A stretch of 64,000 nucleotides of DNA, taken from Salipiger abyssi. GTDB taxonomy: Bacteria; Pseudomonadota; Alphaproteobacteria; Rhodobacterales; Rhodobacteraceae. The position numbers were made by a program, and so were the translations under genes. Positions within the stretch are counted from its first letter, which is position 1. The number at the start of each line of letters is the position of its first letter. The notes beneath the pieces are model-generated. The model ran no database searches. It was not told where the DNA came from and saw only the letters and a program-made list of their open reading frames with translations. Location of the stretch: NCBI RefSeq assembly GCF_017311415.1, contig NZ_JAEKIS010000008.1, positions 1 to 64,000 on the forward strand, written 5' to 3'. Positions 47,390-55,543 of the stretch are shown one piece after another.

Positions 47390-48454
47390 TCAGGGCAGGA
47401 TCGGCACATCGGAGGCGATCAGGCAGGCGGGCGTCAGCTCGCTAAGCCGGGTCGCGCCGACCAGCGCCATGGTGGCCGCGATTTCCTGCGCCATGAGCGC
47501 AAGAAGCTGGCGCACCCCGGCCTCGCCCCCGGCGGCCAGCGCCAGCCCCTGCAACTTGCCCAGACCCACCGACGAGGCGCCAAGCGCCAGAGCTTTCACC
47601 ACATCGCTGCCCCGCGTCACGCCGCTGTCGAAGAGGATCTCGGCGCTGCCATTCACGGCCGCGGCGATGCGTCCCAACTGCGCCAGCGCCGAGGGCGCGT
47701 GATCGAGCTGCCGCCCGCCATGGTTCGAAACATAGATCGCATCCGCCCCCAGCTCGACGCCCCTAAGCGCGTCCTCGACGCTCATGATGCCCTTGAGCGC
47801 GATGGGCAGGCGGGTCATCTCGCGCAGCTTGGGCAGGATCTCCCAGCTTACGGCGGCCTGATAGGCGGCGCGGGTGGCGTCGGGCGTGTTGGGTAGGGCA
47901 GCGCGGTCGGGCGCGCGGCGCGAGGAAAAGCGGTTGGCGATGTCGCGCTCGCGGCGGCCATAAACCGGCGAGTCCACGGTCAGCGCGATGCTGAAGAACC
48001 CCGCCGCCTCGACCCGTTTCAGCGTGTCGGCCAGCCAGCTTTCGTCGCCGCGAATGTAGAGCTGGAAGAGCAGGGGGCCGCCGGCCTCCGCCGCCACCGC
48101 CTCAAAGCTCGGTTTCGACAGGATGCCGGTGCAGGCGGTCGTGCCCGCCGCCACGGCGGCCCGCGCGGAGGCCGTGGCGCCCTCGGGGTGCAGCAGGTCG
48201 AGCGAACCGATGGCGGTGGGAAAGACCGGCAGCGCGAGCTTGCGGGCCATGACGGTGGTCGACAGATCCACCTGCCGCACATCGCGCAGCGCCTGGGGTA
48301 TCAGCGCGATCCGCTCAAAATCCGCGGCGTTGCGGCGCAGCGTGGTCTCGCTCTCGGCCCCGCCCATCAGGTAATCCCAATGCGCCTGGGGAAGCCTGTC
48401 GCGCGCGGCTTTCGAAAGAGCGGCCAGCGTCGGCCAGTCGGATGTGTCTGCCAT
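47390..48454 (-). CDS. FMN-dependent alpha-hydroxyacid oxidase/dehydrogenase
   Basis: This 354-residue protein has the family's LPQAHWDYLMGGAESETTLR, FPTAIGSLDLLHPEGATAS, PLLFQLYIRGDESWLADTLK, LPIALKGIMSVEDALRGVEL, VSNHGGRQLDHAPSALAQLG (catalytic His and Arg) and EILFDSGVTRGSDVVKALAL. It is a paralogue of the enzyme at 31712-32890 but shorter. It is convergent with the aldehyde dehydrogenase operon and divergent from a LysR gene. It probably makes the 2-oxoacid used by the ThDP enzyme at 44122. Confidence 0.88.
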   Translation of the reverse strand: MADTSDWPTLAALSKAARDRLPQAHWDYLMGGAESETTLRRNAADFERIALIPQALRDVRQVDLSTTVMARKLALPVFPTAIGSLDLLHPEGATASARAAVAAGTTACTGILSKPSFEAVAAEAGGPLLFQLYIRGDESWLADTLKRVEAAGFFSIALTVDSPVYGRRERDIANRFSSRRAPDRAALPNTPDATRAAYQAAVSWEILPKLREMTRLPIALKGIMSVEDALRGVELGADAIYVSNHGGRQLDHAPSALAQLGRIAAAVNGSAEILFDSGVTRGSDVVKALALGASSVGLGKLQGLALAAGGEAGVRQLLALMAQEIAATMALVGATRLSELTPACLIASDVPILP

Positions 48455-48481
48455 GGAAAATCCTCCGTAGCAGAACCGTAA

Positions 48482-48508
48482 CGATAGGATTCATGTTGAA
48501 AACTATCG
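48482..48508. promoter_or_regulatory. Inverted repeat in the gap between LysR gene and FMN oxidase gene
   Basis: CGATAG and CTATCG are separated by 15 bp in the 97-bp divergent gap. Spaced short inverted repeats of this kind are typical LysR-type binding sites, so the adjacent LysR protein is the likely ligand. Confidence 0.5.
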
Positions 48509-48551
48509 CCTCAGTCTTGAAGAATATCCGGGGAGTATAAGGGAGGGGATC

Positions 48552-49445
48552 ATGGAGCTTCGCCATTTGCGGTATTTCGTTGCCGTGGCCGAAGAGGAGC
48601 ACATCACGCGCGCGGCGCAGCGGCTGGGCATCCAGCAGCCGCCGCTGAGCCAGCAGATCCAGTCGCTGGAACGCGAGATCGGCGTGCAGCTGCTTCAGCG
48701 CAATCCGCGCAGCGTCAAGCTCAACGCGGCGGGCCGGGTGTTCCTGAACGAGGCGCGCAAGGTGCTGTCGGCCGCCGACAACGCGGTGCGGCGGGTGCAG
48801 GAGTTCGACATGGGCAAGGAGGGCAATATCCGTGTCGGCCTGACGAATTCCTCGTCGCTGCACAAGAAGGCGCTTGAGATCATCCGCACCTGCCGCTCAG
48901 AATATCCGCTCATCGACTTCAAGATCGAAGAGGGCAACAACCACGATCTGCTGGTGGCGCTGGAGCAGGAGATGATCGACGCGGCCTTTCTGCGGGTCGA
49001 TCCCGAGGGCTCGGAGACCGTCGCCTTCATGGGCATCGATATGGAGGATCTGGTGGTGGCACTGCCGCTGGGTTCGCCCTTCGCGGATCACGACGAAATC
49101 GCGCTCGCGGATCTGCGCGAGCAGAGTTTCATCCGTTACGGGCAGGGGGTTTCGCTCAGCATCTGGCCGCATATCGAAGCGCATTGCGAGCAGGCAGGCT
49201 TCCATCCGAAGATTTCCGAGGAGACGATCCGCATCCTGCCCGCCGTTCACCTTGTCGCGGCGGGCTTCGGGGTGACCCTGCTGCCGAAATCGCTGGAGAC
49301 GGTGGGCTCGACGCAGCTTGCCTTCCGACCCTTGCGCCAGCAGGACAGGCTGCGGGTGCCCCTGTCGCTTGCCTATCGGCGGCATGCCGATGCGCAGGCG
49401 ATCCGGCGGTTCGTGCGGGTGGCTGCGCAGTTGTCTTCGATCTGA
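48552..49445 (+). CDS. LysR-family transcriptional regulator
   Basis: This 297-residue protein has the N-terminal LysR winged helix (MELRHLRYFVAVAEEEHITR, AAQRLGIQQPPLSQQIQSLE) and the C-terminal periplasmic-binding-like effector domain starting IRVGLTNSSSLHKKALEIIR. It belongs to the CatR/BenM-like style with 'RHLRYFVAVAEE.H.TRAA..L...QPPLSQQI'. AGGGAGGG precedes the ATG. It is divergent from the FMN hydroxyacid oxidase gene and probably regulates it; whether it also controls the 42659-47387 operon is unknown. Confidence 0.92.
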   Translation: MELRHLRYFVAVAEEEHITRAAQRLGIQQPPLSQQIQSLEREIGVQLLQRNPRSVKLNAAGRVFLNEARKVLSAADNAVRRVQEFDMGKEGNIRVGLTNSSSLHKKALEIIRTCRSEYPLIDFKIEEGNNHDLLVALEQEMIDAAFLRVDPEGSETVAFMGIDMEDLVVALPLGSPFADHDEIALADLREQSFIRYGQGVSLSIWPHIEAHCEQAGFHPKISEETIRILPAVHLVAAGFGVTLLPKSLETVGSTQLAFRPLRQQDRLRVPLSLAYRRHADAQAIRRFVRVAAQLSSI

Positions 49446-49546
49446 ATATCGCGGGGATATGAGAGCGGACATGGGGAGTCTTTTTCCCGCGCGGCGAACT
49501 CCTCTAGGCTTGCCGGGCTGAGTTTCCGCAGGAGTGCCCGCATCGG

Positions 49547-50191
49547 ATGAGTGCAATCCTTTTTGTCAAATTGCGGCCGGCGCCGGACTGGGAGGCGAGA
49601 TTCAAGACCTGGTGCGAGACCGAGCATATTCCCGACCGCATGGCGGTGCCGGGGTTTTTGAGTGCGCAACGATATCATTCGGTCGGTGATTATGGCTGTC
49701 TCGTGCTTTACGAGATGGCCGATCTTGACGCGCTGCGCACGCCGGAATTCGAGCGGCTCATGGTCGAGCCGAGTGACGAGACAAAATGGATGATCCGCCA
49801 CCTGACCACGGTCAGCCGCTTTCTCGGCACCGAGGTCGGGCGGATGGGCGAGCCCGACCGGGCGGCGAAATACCTGCACTGCGAGGCCTATGACGTGGCC
49901 GAAGGCGACAGCGATGTTTTTGCCGAATGGCTTTCTGAGGAACGGCTGCCGCAGATGGCGGACAGTGCGGGGTGGAGCGGGGCGCGGCATTATCTGTTAA
50001 AGGCCTCGGATCCCGGGCGTCATACGCGGCTGGTCATTCATCACGCATCAGGGCCGAAAGCACCGGCGATGCCCGGCAGCGTAGAGGACGCTCCGTGGCG
50101 GGGCTCCCTGCATCAGATGAGCTTTTCGCGGTTCGGCGAGGCGTTTCGGGCGGAACGGCCCAGGCGGCGCCGGATGCGCGGGGCGTCCTAG
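49547..50191 (+). CDS. Tandem EthD/ferredoxin-like-fold protein of unknown function (paralogue A)
   Basis: This 214-residue protein shows a repeated dimeric alpha-beta-barrel pattern. The first half has PAPDWEARFKTWCETEHIPD and FLSAQRYHSVGDYGCLVLYE; the second has FAEWLSEERLPQMADSAGWS and GARHYLLKASDPGRHTRLVI. It is clearly related to the protein at 51841-52506: both share W..RF.TW..T.HIP.RM, RTPEFE/KTPEYE, and PSDETKWM. No catalytic motif can be named. EthD-like proteins accompany catabolic oxygenase clusters. The C-terminus (RAERPRRRRMRGAS) is unusually basic and runs right up to a repeat element at 50195. Confidence 0.6.
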   Translation: MSAILFVKLRPAPDWEARFKTWCETEHIPDRMAVPGFLSAQRYHSVGDYGCLVLYEMADLDALRTPEFERLMVEPSDETKWMIRHLTTVSRFLGTEVGRMGEPDRAAKYLHCEAYDVAEGDSDVFAEWLSEERLPQMADSAGWSGARHYLLKASDPGRHTRLVIHHASGPKAPAMPGSVEDAPWRGSLHQMSFSRFGEAFRAERPRRRRMRGAS

Positions 50192-50194
50192 GGC

Positions 50195-50441
50195 GGTGGG
50201 CAGATTGCCCACCCTACGAGCGGTGTCCAGGTCGGCCTTGCCATCGCCGGCCCGCGGGTTGGCGAACCGCCCGCTGAACCTATTGATTTATCCTGGCCAA
50301 GTCCGAAAGACCTCGACACGCAGCGCAGATGTTGACAAATCGCCAGCCCTAGGGGGCGGGCCGGCGATGGCAAGGCGGCGCGAAGCGCCTTGATTCCTTG
50401 CCACGACAACGCACCACAGTAGGGTGGGCAATCCGCCCACC
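50195..50441. repeat. Nested inverted-repeat element, about 250 bp
   Basis: The outer ends are GGTGGGCA-gat-TGCCCACC plus CTAC (50195-50217) and the oppositely oriented GTAGGGTGGGCAATCCGCCC.. copy (50419-50441). Inside, a 21-bp perfect inverted repeat occupies 50235-50255 (starting GCCTTGCCATCGCCGG) and 50356-50376 (ending CCGGCGATGGCAAGGC). There is no protein-coding potential between. The outer unit also occurs at 12948-12970. The structure resembles a miniature, non-autonomous mobile or palindromic repeat; the identity is unknown. Confidence 0.65.
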
Positions 50442-50458
50442 GCTATCAATGAAACAAC

Positions 50459-51553
50459 CTACCCCGCCGCCTCACCGCTTTTCCGGTTCCAGCGGATCGA
50501 CGACCAGAGCGACAGCCCGATCAGCGCGGTGCCCGCCAGCCCTGTGATGACCTCGGGGATATGCACCAGAGATTGCGCATACATCACGATCGACAGCGCG
50601 ATGATGGCGTAAAAGGCGCCGTGTTCGAGATAGCGGTACTCGGCCAGCGTGCCCTTTTCGACCAGCATGATGGTCATGGTGCGCACATACATGGCACCGA
50701 TCCCCAGCCCGATGGCGATCACGAAAAGATCCTGGCTGATGGCAAAGGCGCCGATCACGCCGTCGAAGGAAAACGATGCGTCGAGCACTTCCAGATAGAG
50801 GAAGGCGCCCAGCCCGCCGCCGGCCGCTGCGCGCGTCGTCTGAGTGCGGTCGAGCATGCCGCCCAGAACCTCGACCAGCAGGAAGGTGAGCAGGCCCCAG
50901 ATGGCCGCCGGCAGGAAGATCGCCGCGCGCGCGGGTTCGAGAAACTGGGTAAAGCCGAAAACCAAGAGCAGCACAAAGGCGATCTCGATGCCGCGAATGC
51001 TCGCGACGCTGGTCACCCGCTGTTCGAGCCAGTGCACCCAGTGCACGTCCTTCTCGTGATCGACGAAAAAGCTCAGCCCCACCATCATCAGGAAGGTGCC
51101 GCCAAAGGCCGCGATGGGCAGATGCGCGTCATGCATGATGCGGGCGTATTCGGCGGGCTCCGAGGCGGCGAGCACGAGCGCCTGCCAGGGTCCGATCTTG
51201 GCGGCGATCACCACGATCAGCAGCGGGAACACGATGCGCATGCCGAACACCGCGATCAGGATGCCCCAGGTCAGAAACCGGCGCTGCCATTTCGGATCCA
51301 TGGTCTTGAGCTTGTTTGCATTCACGATGGCGTTGTCGAAGGAGAGCGAGATCTCCAGGATCGCCAGCACGCAGCAGATGAAGAAGATCGTGAGCATGCC
51401 GCTCACCGTGCCGGTCTTCTGCCAGCCAAGCGCGCCGCCAAGCACGAGGCCGGCGGCGGTGACGACAATGGGCCAGAAGAAATAGCGCAAGAGGCTGGTC
51501 TGCGACGCCGCCCCTGCGGCGCCCGCGGAGTGCGAGGACGTTTTGGTGGTCAT
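50459..51553 (-). CDS. DUF475 family membrane protein (TerC-related)
   Basis: This 364-residue membrane protein has about nine hydrophobic helices. Family-typical acidic helices are ILEISLSFDNAIVNANKLKT and FLYLEVLDASFSFDGVIGAF, two 'E(I/V)..(S/A)xSFD' segments that form an internal repeat and probably bind a metal, as in TerC-like exporters. RRFLTWGILIAVFGMRIVFP, VDHEKDVHWVHWLEQ and MTIMLVEKGTLAEYRYLEHG also match DUF475. The start at 51553 gives the domain with a short polar leader; earlier in-frame ATGs exist, so it is uncertain. Its biological role is unknown; metal ion (for example manganese) transport is suggested by the family relationship. Confidence 0.8.
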   Translation of the reverse strand: MTTKTSSHSAGAAGAASQTSLLRYFFWPIVVTAAGLVLGGALGWQKTGTVSGMLTIFFICCVLAILEISLSFDNAIVNANKLKTMDPKWQRRFLTWGILIAVFGMRIVFPLLIVVIAAKIGPWQALVLAASEPAEYARIMHDAHLPIAAFGGTFLMMVGLSFFVDHEKDVHWVHWLEQRVTSVASIRGIEIAFVLLLVFGFTQFLEPARAAIFLPAAIWGLLTFLLVEVLGGMLDRTQTTRAAAGGGLGAFLYLEVLDASFSFDGVIGAFAISQDLFVIAIGLGIGAMYVRTMTIMLVEKGTLAEYRYLEHGAFYAIIALSIVMYAQSLVHIPEVITGLAGTALIGLSLWSSIRWNRKSGEAAG

Positions 51554-51840
51554 AGGAATATGTCCGGTCGGCGGCATTGGAAACGGCGGCGCCGACATCA
51601 CGAAAGCGCCGACACTTTCGCCAGAGGGGCCCGGTCGCCGATTCTGGATCGCGTCCCACATAGGGGCGGCGATGGTCACGTCTTAGAAGGTCTCATCCGC
51701 TCCTTTCCAGTCGGGTTTCGCATTCCCCTGCGATGCGTTGCGCAGATGCGGCATATTGCGCACAGATGCGTGGCGCGCAGGGTCCGATGTGAGATCGTCG
51801 GCCCGCGCCTGCAAGATCCCTGCCGGCGCGGGCCCCGGGG

Positions 51841-52506
51841 TCAGCCCGCCTGTCCGGGCACCCGGTCGCCGAAAGCTTCATAGCCGCGGTAGCGGCCCTT
51901 GCCGAACCAGTCGTGTCGTGTCATGCGCTCGCGGAAATCGGTGTCGCGCGCGGCGGCGCGTTCGGGTGAGCTCAGCGCGTCGGGCGAGGCCAGATAGTGG
52001 ATCGCCAGCCGTGTGTAGGTCTCCGGCTCCGAGATCGGCAGCGTAAAGCGCCGCACCGCCAGCCAGTCGTCGCAGCCCATCAGAAGCGGGATGTGATCCT
52101 CGACCATCCAGGCGTCGAACTCCTCCTCATCCTTTTCGGGCACGTTGAACATCGCGGTGAAGATCAGCGGCGCGGTGATTGCCGCCTCCAGATCGCCATG
52201 CCGTCCCAGTTCCTTGCCGATATAGCGGGTGAAGTTGCTGACATGCGACAGCATCCACTTGGTCTCGTCGCTGGGATCGGTCTTGATCACCTCGTATTCC
52301 GGCGTCTTCAGTACGTCGGTCGAGCTCATGTCGTAGACCACGAGATAATCGCCGGCATTGTCGCTCGCCCGGTAACGCTGCACCCCATGCCAGCCGTCGA
52401 GCACCATGCGCACCGGGATATGGTCGGTGTCGTACCAGGTGTTGAAGCGATCCTCCCAGGAGGGATCGGGGGTCATCTCGGAGAAGAGAACGGTCGGGCC
52501 GATCAT
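51841..52506 (-). CDS. Tandem EthD/ferredoxin-like-fold protein of unknown function (paralogue B)
   Basis: This 221-residue protein is homologous to the product of 49547-50191. The first half has PSWEDRFNTWYDTDHIPVRM and GWHGVQRYRASDNAGDYLVV; the second has EEFDAWMVEDHIPLLMGCDD and WLAVRRFTLPISEPETYTRL. The HIP/RY pattern appears in both halves, so the protein is an internal duplication of an EthD-like barrel. It is the last gene of the minus-strand operon 55121-51841; its start overlaps the stop of the HbpS/GlcG gene by 4 bases. Function unknown; co-transcription with a flavin monooxygenase suggests a role in handling its product or in assembly. Confidence 0.65.
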   Translation of the reverse strand: MIGPTVLFSEMTPDPSWEDRFNTWYDTDHIPVRMVLDGWHGVQRYRASDNAGDYLVVYDMSSTDVLKTPEYEVIKTDPSDETKWMLSHVSNFTRYIGKELGRHGDLEAAITAPLIFTAMFNVPEKDEEEFDAWMVEDHIPLLMGCDDWLAVRRFTLPISEPETYTRLAIHYLASPDALSSPERAAARDTDFRERMTRHDWFGKGRYRGYEAFGDRVPGQAG

Positions 52507-52937
52507 GCCGTCACCCCGCTTTCCGCGTGGAAATAGGCGAGTGCCGCGTCGGCCACCTCGACATCCTCGATGGCGGTGCCCGAGCTGATGCCGATGCCGC
52601 CGACGATTTCGCCGTCAGCCGTCACCGGAAGGCCGCCGCCGATGATGCAGAAATGCCCGCCATTGGTGATGTGGATGCCAAAGGTCGGCTGCCCGGGCTG
52701 GCAGAGGTTGCCATAGACCTGCGTCGGTTTGCGGGCGCAGGCGGCGGTAAACGCCTTGTCTATGGCGATGGAGATGCTCGAAATCTTGCCGCCGTCCATC
52801 CGGTCGAAGGAGATCAGATGCCCGGCGGTGTCGCAGACGGCGATGCACATCGGAATGCCCATCTCCTCGGATTTCAGGCGGGCGCCTTCGATCAGAATCT
52901 TCGCCTCGGCGATGGAGAGTGTTTTTGTGGTCAGCAT
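52503..52937 (-). CDS. HbpS/GlcG-family haem-degradation-like protein
   Basis: This 144-residue protein shows the GlcG/HbpS/PduO-C pattern: SIAEAKILIEGARLKSEEMG, IPMCIAVCDTAGHLISFDRM, AIDKAFTAACARKPTQVYGN, FCIIGGGLPVTADGEIVGGI and GISSGTAIEDVEVADAALAY. Members bind small molecules, haem or cobalamin, and often sit in organic-acid and aromatic catabolic operons with unknown function. It has no signal peptide. It overlaps the EthD-like gene by 4 bases and lies 15 bp from the DHDPS-family gene. Confidence 0.85.
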   Translation of the reverse strand: MLTTKTLSIAEAKILIEGARLKSEEMGIPMCIAVCDTAGHLISFDRMDGGKISSISIAIDKAFTAACARKPTQVYGNLCQPGQPTFGIHITNGGHFCIIGGGLPVTADGEIVGGIGISSGTAIEDVEVADAALAYFHAESGVTA

Positions 52938-52952
52938 GGGGTCCTCCGGCGG

Positions 52953-53864
52953 TCAGGGCGCGGTGAGATCGGTGGTATCGAGATAGGCGTGCAGCGCGGT
53001 CAGCGCCTCGCCCGTCACAGGTTCATAGGGCGGGTAGGGCAGGCCGGCCTTCACGCCCAGATGGTTGAGCGAAGCCTTCATGACAGCCGCCAGCCCGTAG
53101 GGCATCCAGCGCGCCGGCCAGACCGCTGTCTGCCGCTGGATGCGCGACGCCTCGTCGATATCGCCCCTCTGCCAGGCCTCGGTGATCTTGCGGATCAGAA
53201 GCGCGGCAGGCGGCGGCAGGGTGACGCCGGAGCCGCCGAGCAACAGGGTCGGCAGATACATCTGCATCGTGGTGAAATAGCGCGCGTGCCCGGCGGTTTC
53301 GATCTCGGCGATGAGCCGCGACACCCGCGCCAGATCGCGCGAGCTTTCCTTGACGAAGTCGATGCCGGGAAGCTGCGCGAGCTCGACAGTGGCGGGAACC
53401 GAGAGATCGGTCCCCGGCCCGGCATTGAGATAGAGCATCATCGGCAGATCCGTCTCGGCCAGCACCGACTGGTAATAGCGCACCAGCTCCGACATCTTGG
53501 GCGGCCCGCCGGTCGGACGATTGGGCGCCAGCAGCTGCACCGCCTGCGCCCCCTTGTCCGCGGCGTGATGCGCCAGATCCACCGCCGTGCGGAACGAGGG
53601 GTGCGAGACCCCCACAACCACAGGGCGGCGCCCGTCGACAAACTCGATGGTCTTGTCGACCAGTTCCTTGCGCGCGGCATAGTCGAGATACTGGTATTCC
53701 TGCGCCTCGACGCCGGCGGCGATGATCATCGCCGCGCCGCAGGTCTCGACCGAATAGTCGATGATGCCCTTCAGAGCATCGAAATCGACGCTCAGATCTT
53801 CGGTGAAGGGGGTGAGCGGTGCCACGATCGAGCCGGGCAGCCGCAGGTCTGCGTTGAGGGCCAT
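52953..53864 (-). CDS. DHDPS/NAL-family aldolase or lyase
   Basis: This 303-residue TIM-barrel protein of the dihydrodipicolinate synthase / N-acetylneuraminate lyase family has GSIVAPLTPFTEDLSVDFDA at the N-terminus, VVGVSHPSFRTAVDLAHHAA, the catalytic Tyr145 in MMLYLNAGPGTD and the Schiff-base Lys172 in GIDFVKESSRDLARVSRLI. The lysine biosynthesis enzyme itself is normally chromosomal and has different substrate motifs, so a catabolic aldolase (like trans-o-hydroxybenzylidenepyruvate hydratase-aldolase or a keto-sugar-acid dehydratase) is more likely. It lies 3 bp from the flavin monooxygenase stop/start junction in the same operon. Confidence 0.85.
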   Translation of the reverse strand: MALNADLRLPGSIVAPLTPFTEDLSVDFDALKGIIDYSVETCGAAMIIAAGVEAQEYQYLDYAARKELVDKTIEFVDGRRPVVVGVSHPSFRTAVDLAHHAADKGAQAVQLLAPNRPTGGPPKMSELVRYYQSVLAETDLPMMLYLNAGPGTDLSVPATVELAQLPGIDFVKESSRDLARVSRLIAEIETAGHARYFTTMQMYLPTLLLGGSGVTLPPPAALLIRKITEAWQRGDIDEASRIQRQTAVWPARWMPYGLAAVMKASLNHLGVKAGLPYPPYEPVTGEALTALHAYLDTTDLTAP

Positions 53865-53867
53865 GAC

Positions 53868-55121
53868 TTATTCCGCGTTGAGTTGTTCTTTGGCGAAGCC
53901 GGCGATGCGCTTGTAGCTTGCCGAGATCTCCGCCAGCTCCTCGTCCGAGATCAGATCCTGAATCCGGTCGAATGGCTGGTTGCCCGAGCGTTCGTAGACC
54001 TCGCGCAGGATCGCATCGGGCGGGTTCTTGCGGTTTGTCAGAACGACCTGCGCGGTCTTGGCCACGCGCTCCTTGTCGTAGAGCTGCAAGGCCTCTTCGG
54101 TCAGGCCCTTTTCGGACAGGCGCTGCGACAGGATCTTGCCGTCGAGGATCGACTGGCCGGCGCCGTTCGAGCCGCGCGGATACATCGGGTGCGCCGCGTC
54201 GCCCAGCAGGGTGGTGCGCCCGAAGGTCCAGGTCTCGACCGGATCGCGGTCGACCATCGGAAAGATCAGCGGGCGCGGCGTCTGACGCAGCAGCTCGGGC
54301 ACGTCGAGCCAGTCGAAATGCCAGTCCTTGAACGGCTCGAAGAAATCCTCCAGCTTGGCCGGCTTGTTCCAGTCCATGCTGTCGGGTTTGGGGCGTTCCT
54401 GGGTGACGACCCAGTTCATCAGCTGGTTGCCCTCATCGTCGATATTGTCGCGGATCGGATAGACCATGATCTTGCCCACGGGCATCCAGCCGACGCGGAT
54501 GGTGTTCGCGCCGCTGAGGAACGGCTTGAAGGGCACGACGCCGCGCCAGATCGTCAGGCCGGAATAAACGGGTTCGCCCTCGTCGGGATAGAACTGCTTG
54601 CGGATAACGGAATGGATACCGTCCGCCGCGACGCAGATCCGTGCCCGCACCGGATCGAGCAGGGTGCCGTCGGGATCCTCGAAGGCCACGGTCACGCCGT
54701 CGCCGGTGTTCTCCACGCCGACGCAGCGATGCCCGGTCACCACGGAGTCGGGGCCCAGCCGGTCGATCACCGCGTTCAGCAGCACCTGCTGGAGATCGCC
54801 GCGATGGATCGAATATTGCGGCCATTTGTATCCGGCATTCATCCCCGCCGGCTCGGTATAGATATGCTGGCCGTATTTGTTGAAATAGGATGCATCCTTG
54901 GTCCGGATGCCGACCTTGTCGAGCTCGGGAAGCAGCCCGAGGCTGTCGAGCTGTTTGACCGCATGCGGCAGCAGATTGATCCCCGCGCCAACGGTGCCGA
55001 TCTCAGGGATCGCTTCGTACACCCGGCAGCCAATCCCGCGTTGATGCAGGAAGAGGGCGAGCGCGAGACCTCCGATTCCTCCGCCGACAATTGCGACGTC
55101 CATGACGACTTCTTTGCTCAT
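53868..55121 (-). CDS. FAD-dependent aromatic-ring monooxygenase (PHBH/salicylate hydroxylase superfamily)
   Basis: This 417-residue class A flavoprotein has the N-terminal GxGxxG region VAIVGGGIGGLALALFLHQR, the middle DG motif ARICVAADGIHSVIRKQFYP and the FAD-binding GD motif TLLGDAAHPMYPRGSNGAGQ. This is the order seen in 4-hydroxybenzoate and salicylate hydroxylases; the sequence also resembles PhzS-type enzymes. It is first in the operon with a DHDPS-family lyase, an HbpS/GlcG protein and an EthD-like protein. It should hydroxylate an aromatic or N-heteroaromatic ring with NAD(P)H and O2. Start 55121 is used; a longer in-frame start precedes the GAGGAGGAAC ribosome-binding site. Confidence 0.87.
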   Translation of the reverse strand: MSKEVVMDVAIVGGGIGGLALALFLHQRGIGCRVYEAIPEIGTVGAGINLLPHAVKQLDSLGLLPELDKVGIRTKDASYFNKYGQHIYTEPAGMNAGYKWPQYSIHRGDLQQVLLNAVIDRLGPDSVVTGHRCVGVENTGDGVTVAFEDPDGTLLDPVRARICVAADGIHSVIRKQFYPDEGEPVYSGLTIWRGVVPFKPFLSGANTIRVGWMPVGKIMVYPIRDNIDDEGNQLMNWVVTQERPKPDSMDWNKPAKLEDFFEPFKDWHFDWLDVPELLRQTPRPLIFPMVDRDPVETWTFGRTTLLGDAAHPMYPRGSNGAGQSILDGKILSQRLSEKGLTEEALQLYDKERVAKTAQVVLTNRKNPPDAILREVYERSGNQPFDRIQDLISDEELAEISASYKRIAGFAKEQLNAE

Positions 55122-55126
55122 CTGCC

Positions 55127-55543
55127 AACGTTCCTCCTCTAAGCGCGTGGTAGAGAGGAGGATCATCTATATTATAAACCGCTGTAAAATATCTTCACGG
55201 TCAGTGTGCATATGATGCGTGTATCAGAGATGTCGGCAACGCAGTCTTTCCCGTGCGCTCAGGTGGCGTTCAAGCCGCCCAGAAAGGGCGGGCATAGCAT
55301 CGGGTCAGTCTTTTTTTGCGGGATCCTCGCCAAGGCGGACTTGGATGCCCGCTGCCGCTTCAGATCGGGCCATGCTGCCTGACATTGTGGTCAAGAACGT
55401 CTCTGCTCGTGTGGTAAAATGAGGGGCATAAACCTTCGCCGCGACCGGCGAAGATCGCAGCAAAGGTACTCTGGCGATGAAAAGCTGCGGCAGAGGTTTA
55501 GAGCGCCCGCGACTGCGGACAACGCCGGCTACATTGCCGGAGC
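55127..55543. other. 417-bp intergenic region, no gene supported
   Basis: It contains the promoter of the minus-strand operon starting at 55121, with an AT-rich segment at 55160-55230, and, at 55434-55453, a perfect 8-bp hairpin CTTCGCCG-N4-CGGCGAAG. Short open frames in it have no recognisable features. Confidence 0.5.

Noticed and set aside
51554-51840. Manganese (yybP-ykoY) riboswitch before the DUF475 gene
   Set aside because: TerC-related genes often have one, but I could not find the conserved core sequences in the upstream region on the minus strand.
52953-53864. DHDPS-family gene as the lysine biosynthesis gene dapA
   Set aside because: The catabolic operon context and divergent substrate segments argue against it, though the Schiff-base Lys is present.
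52527-55142. 871-residue + strand open frame over the flavin monooxygenase operon
   Set aside because: Antisense shadow of three recognised minus-strand genes, of low-complexity composition.
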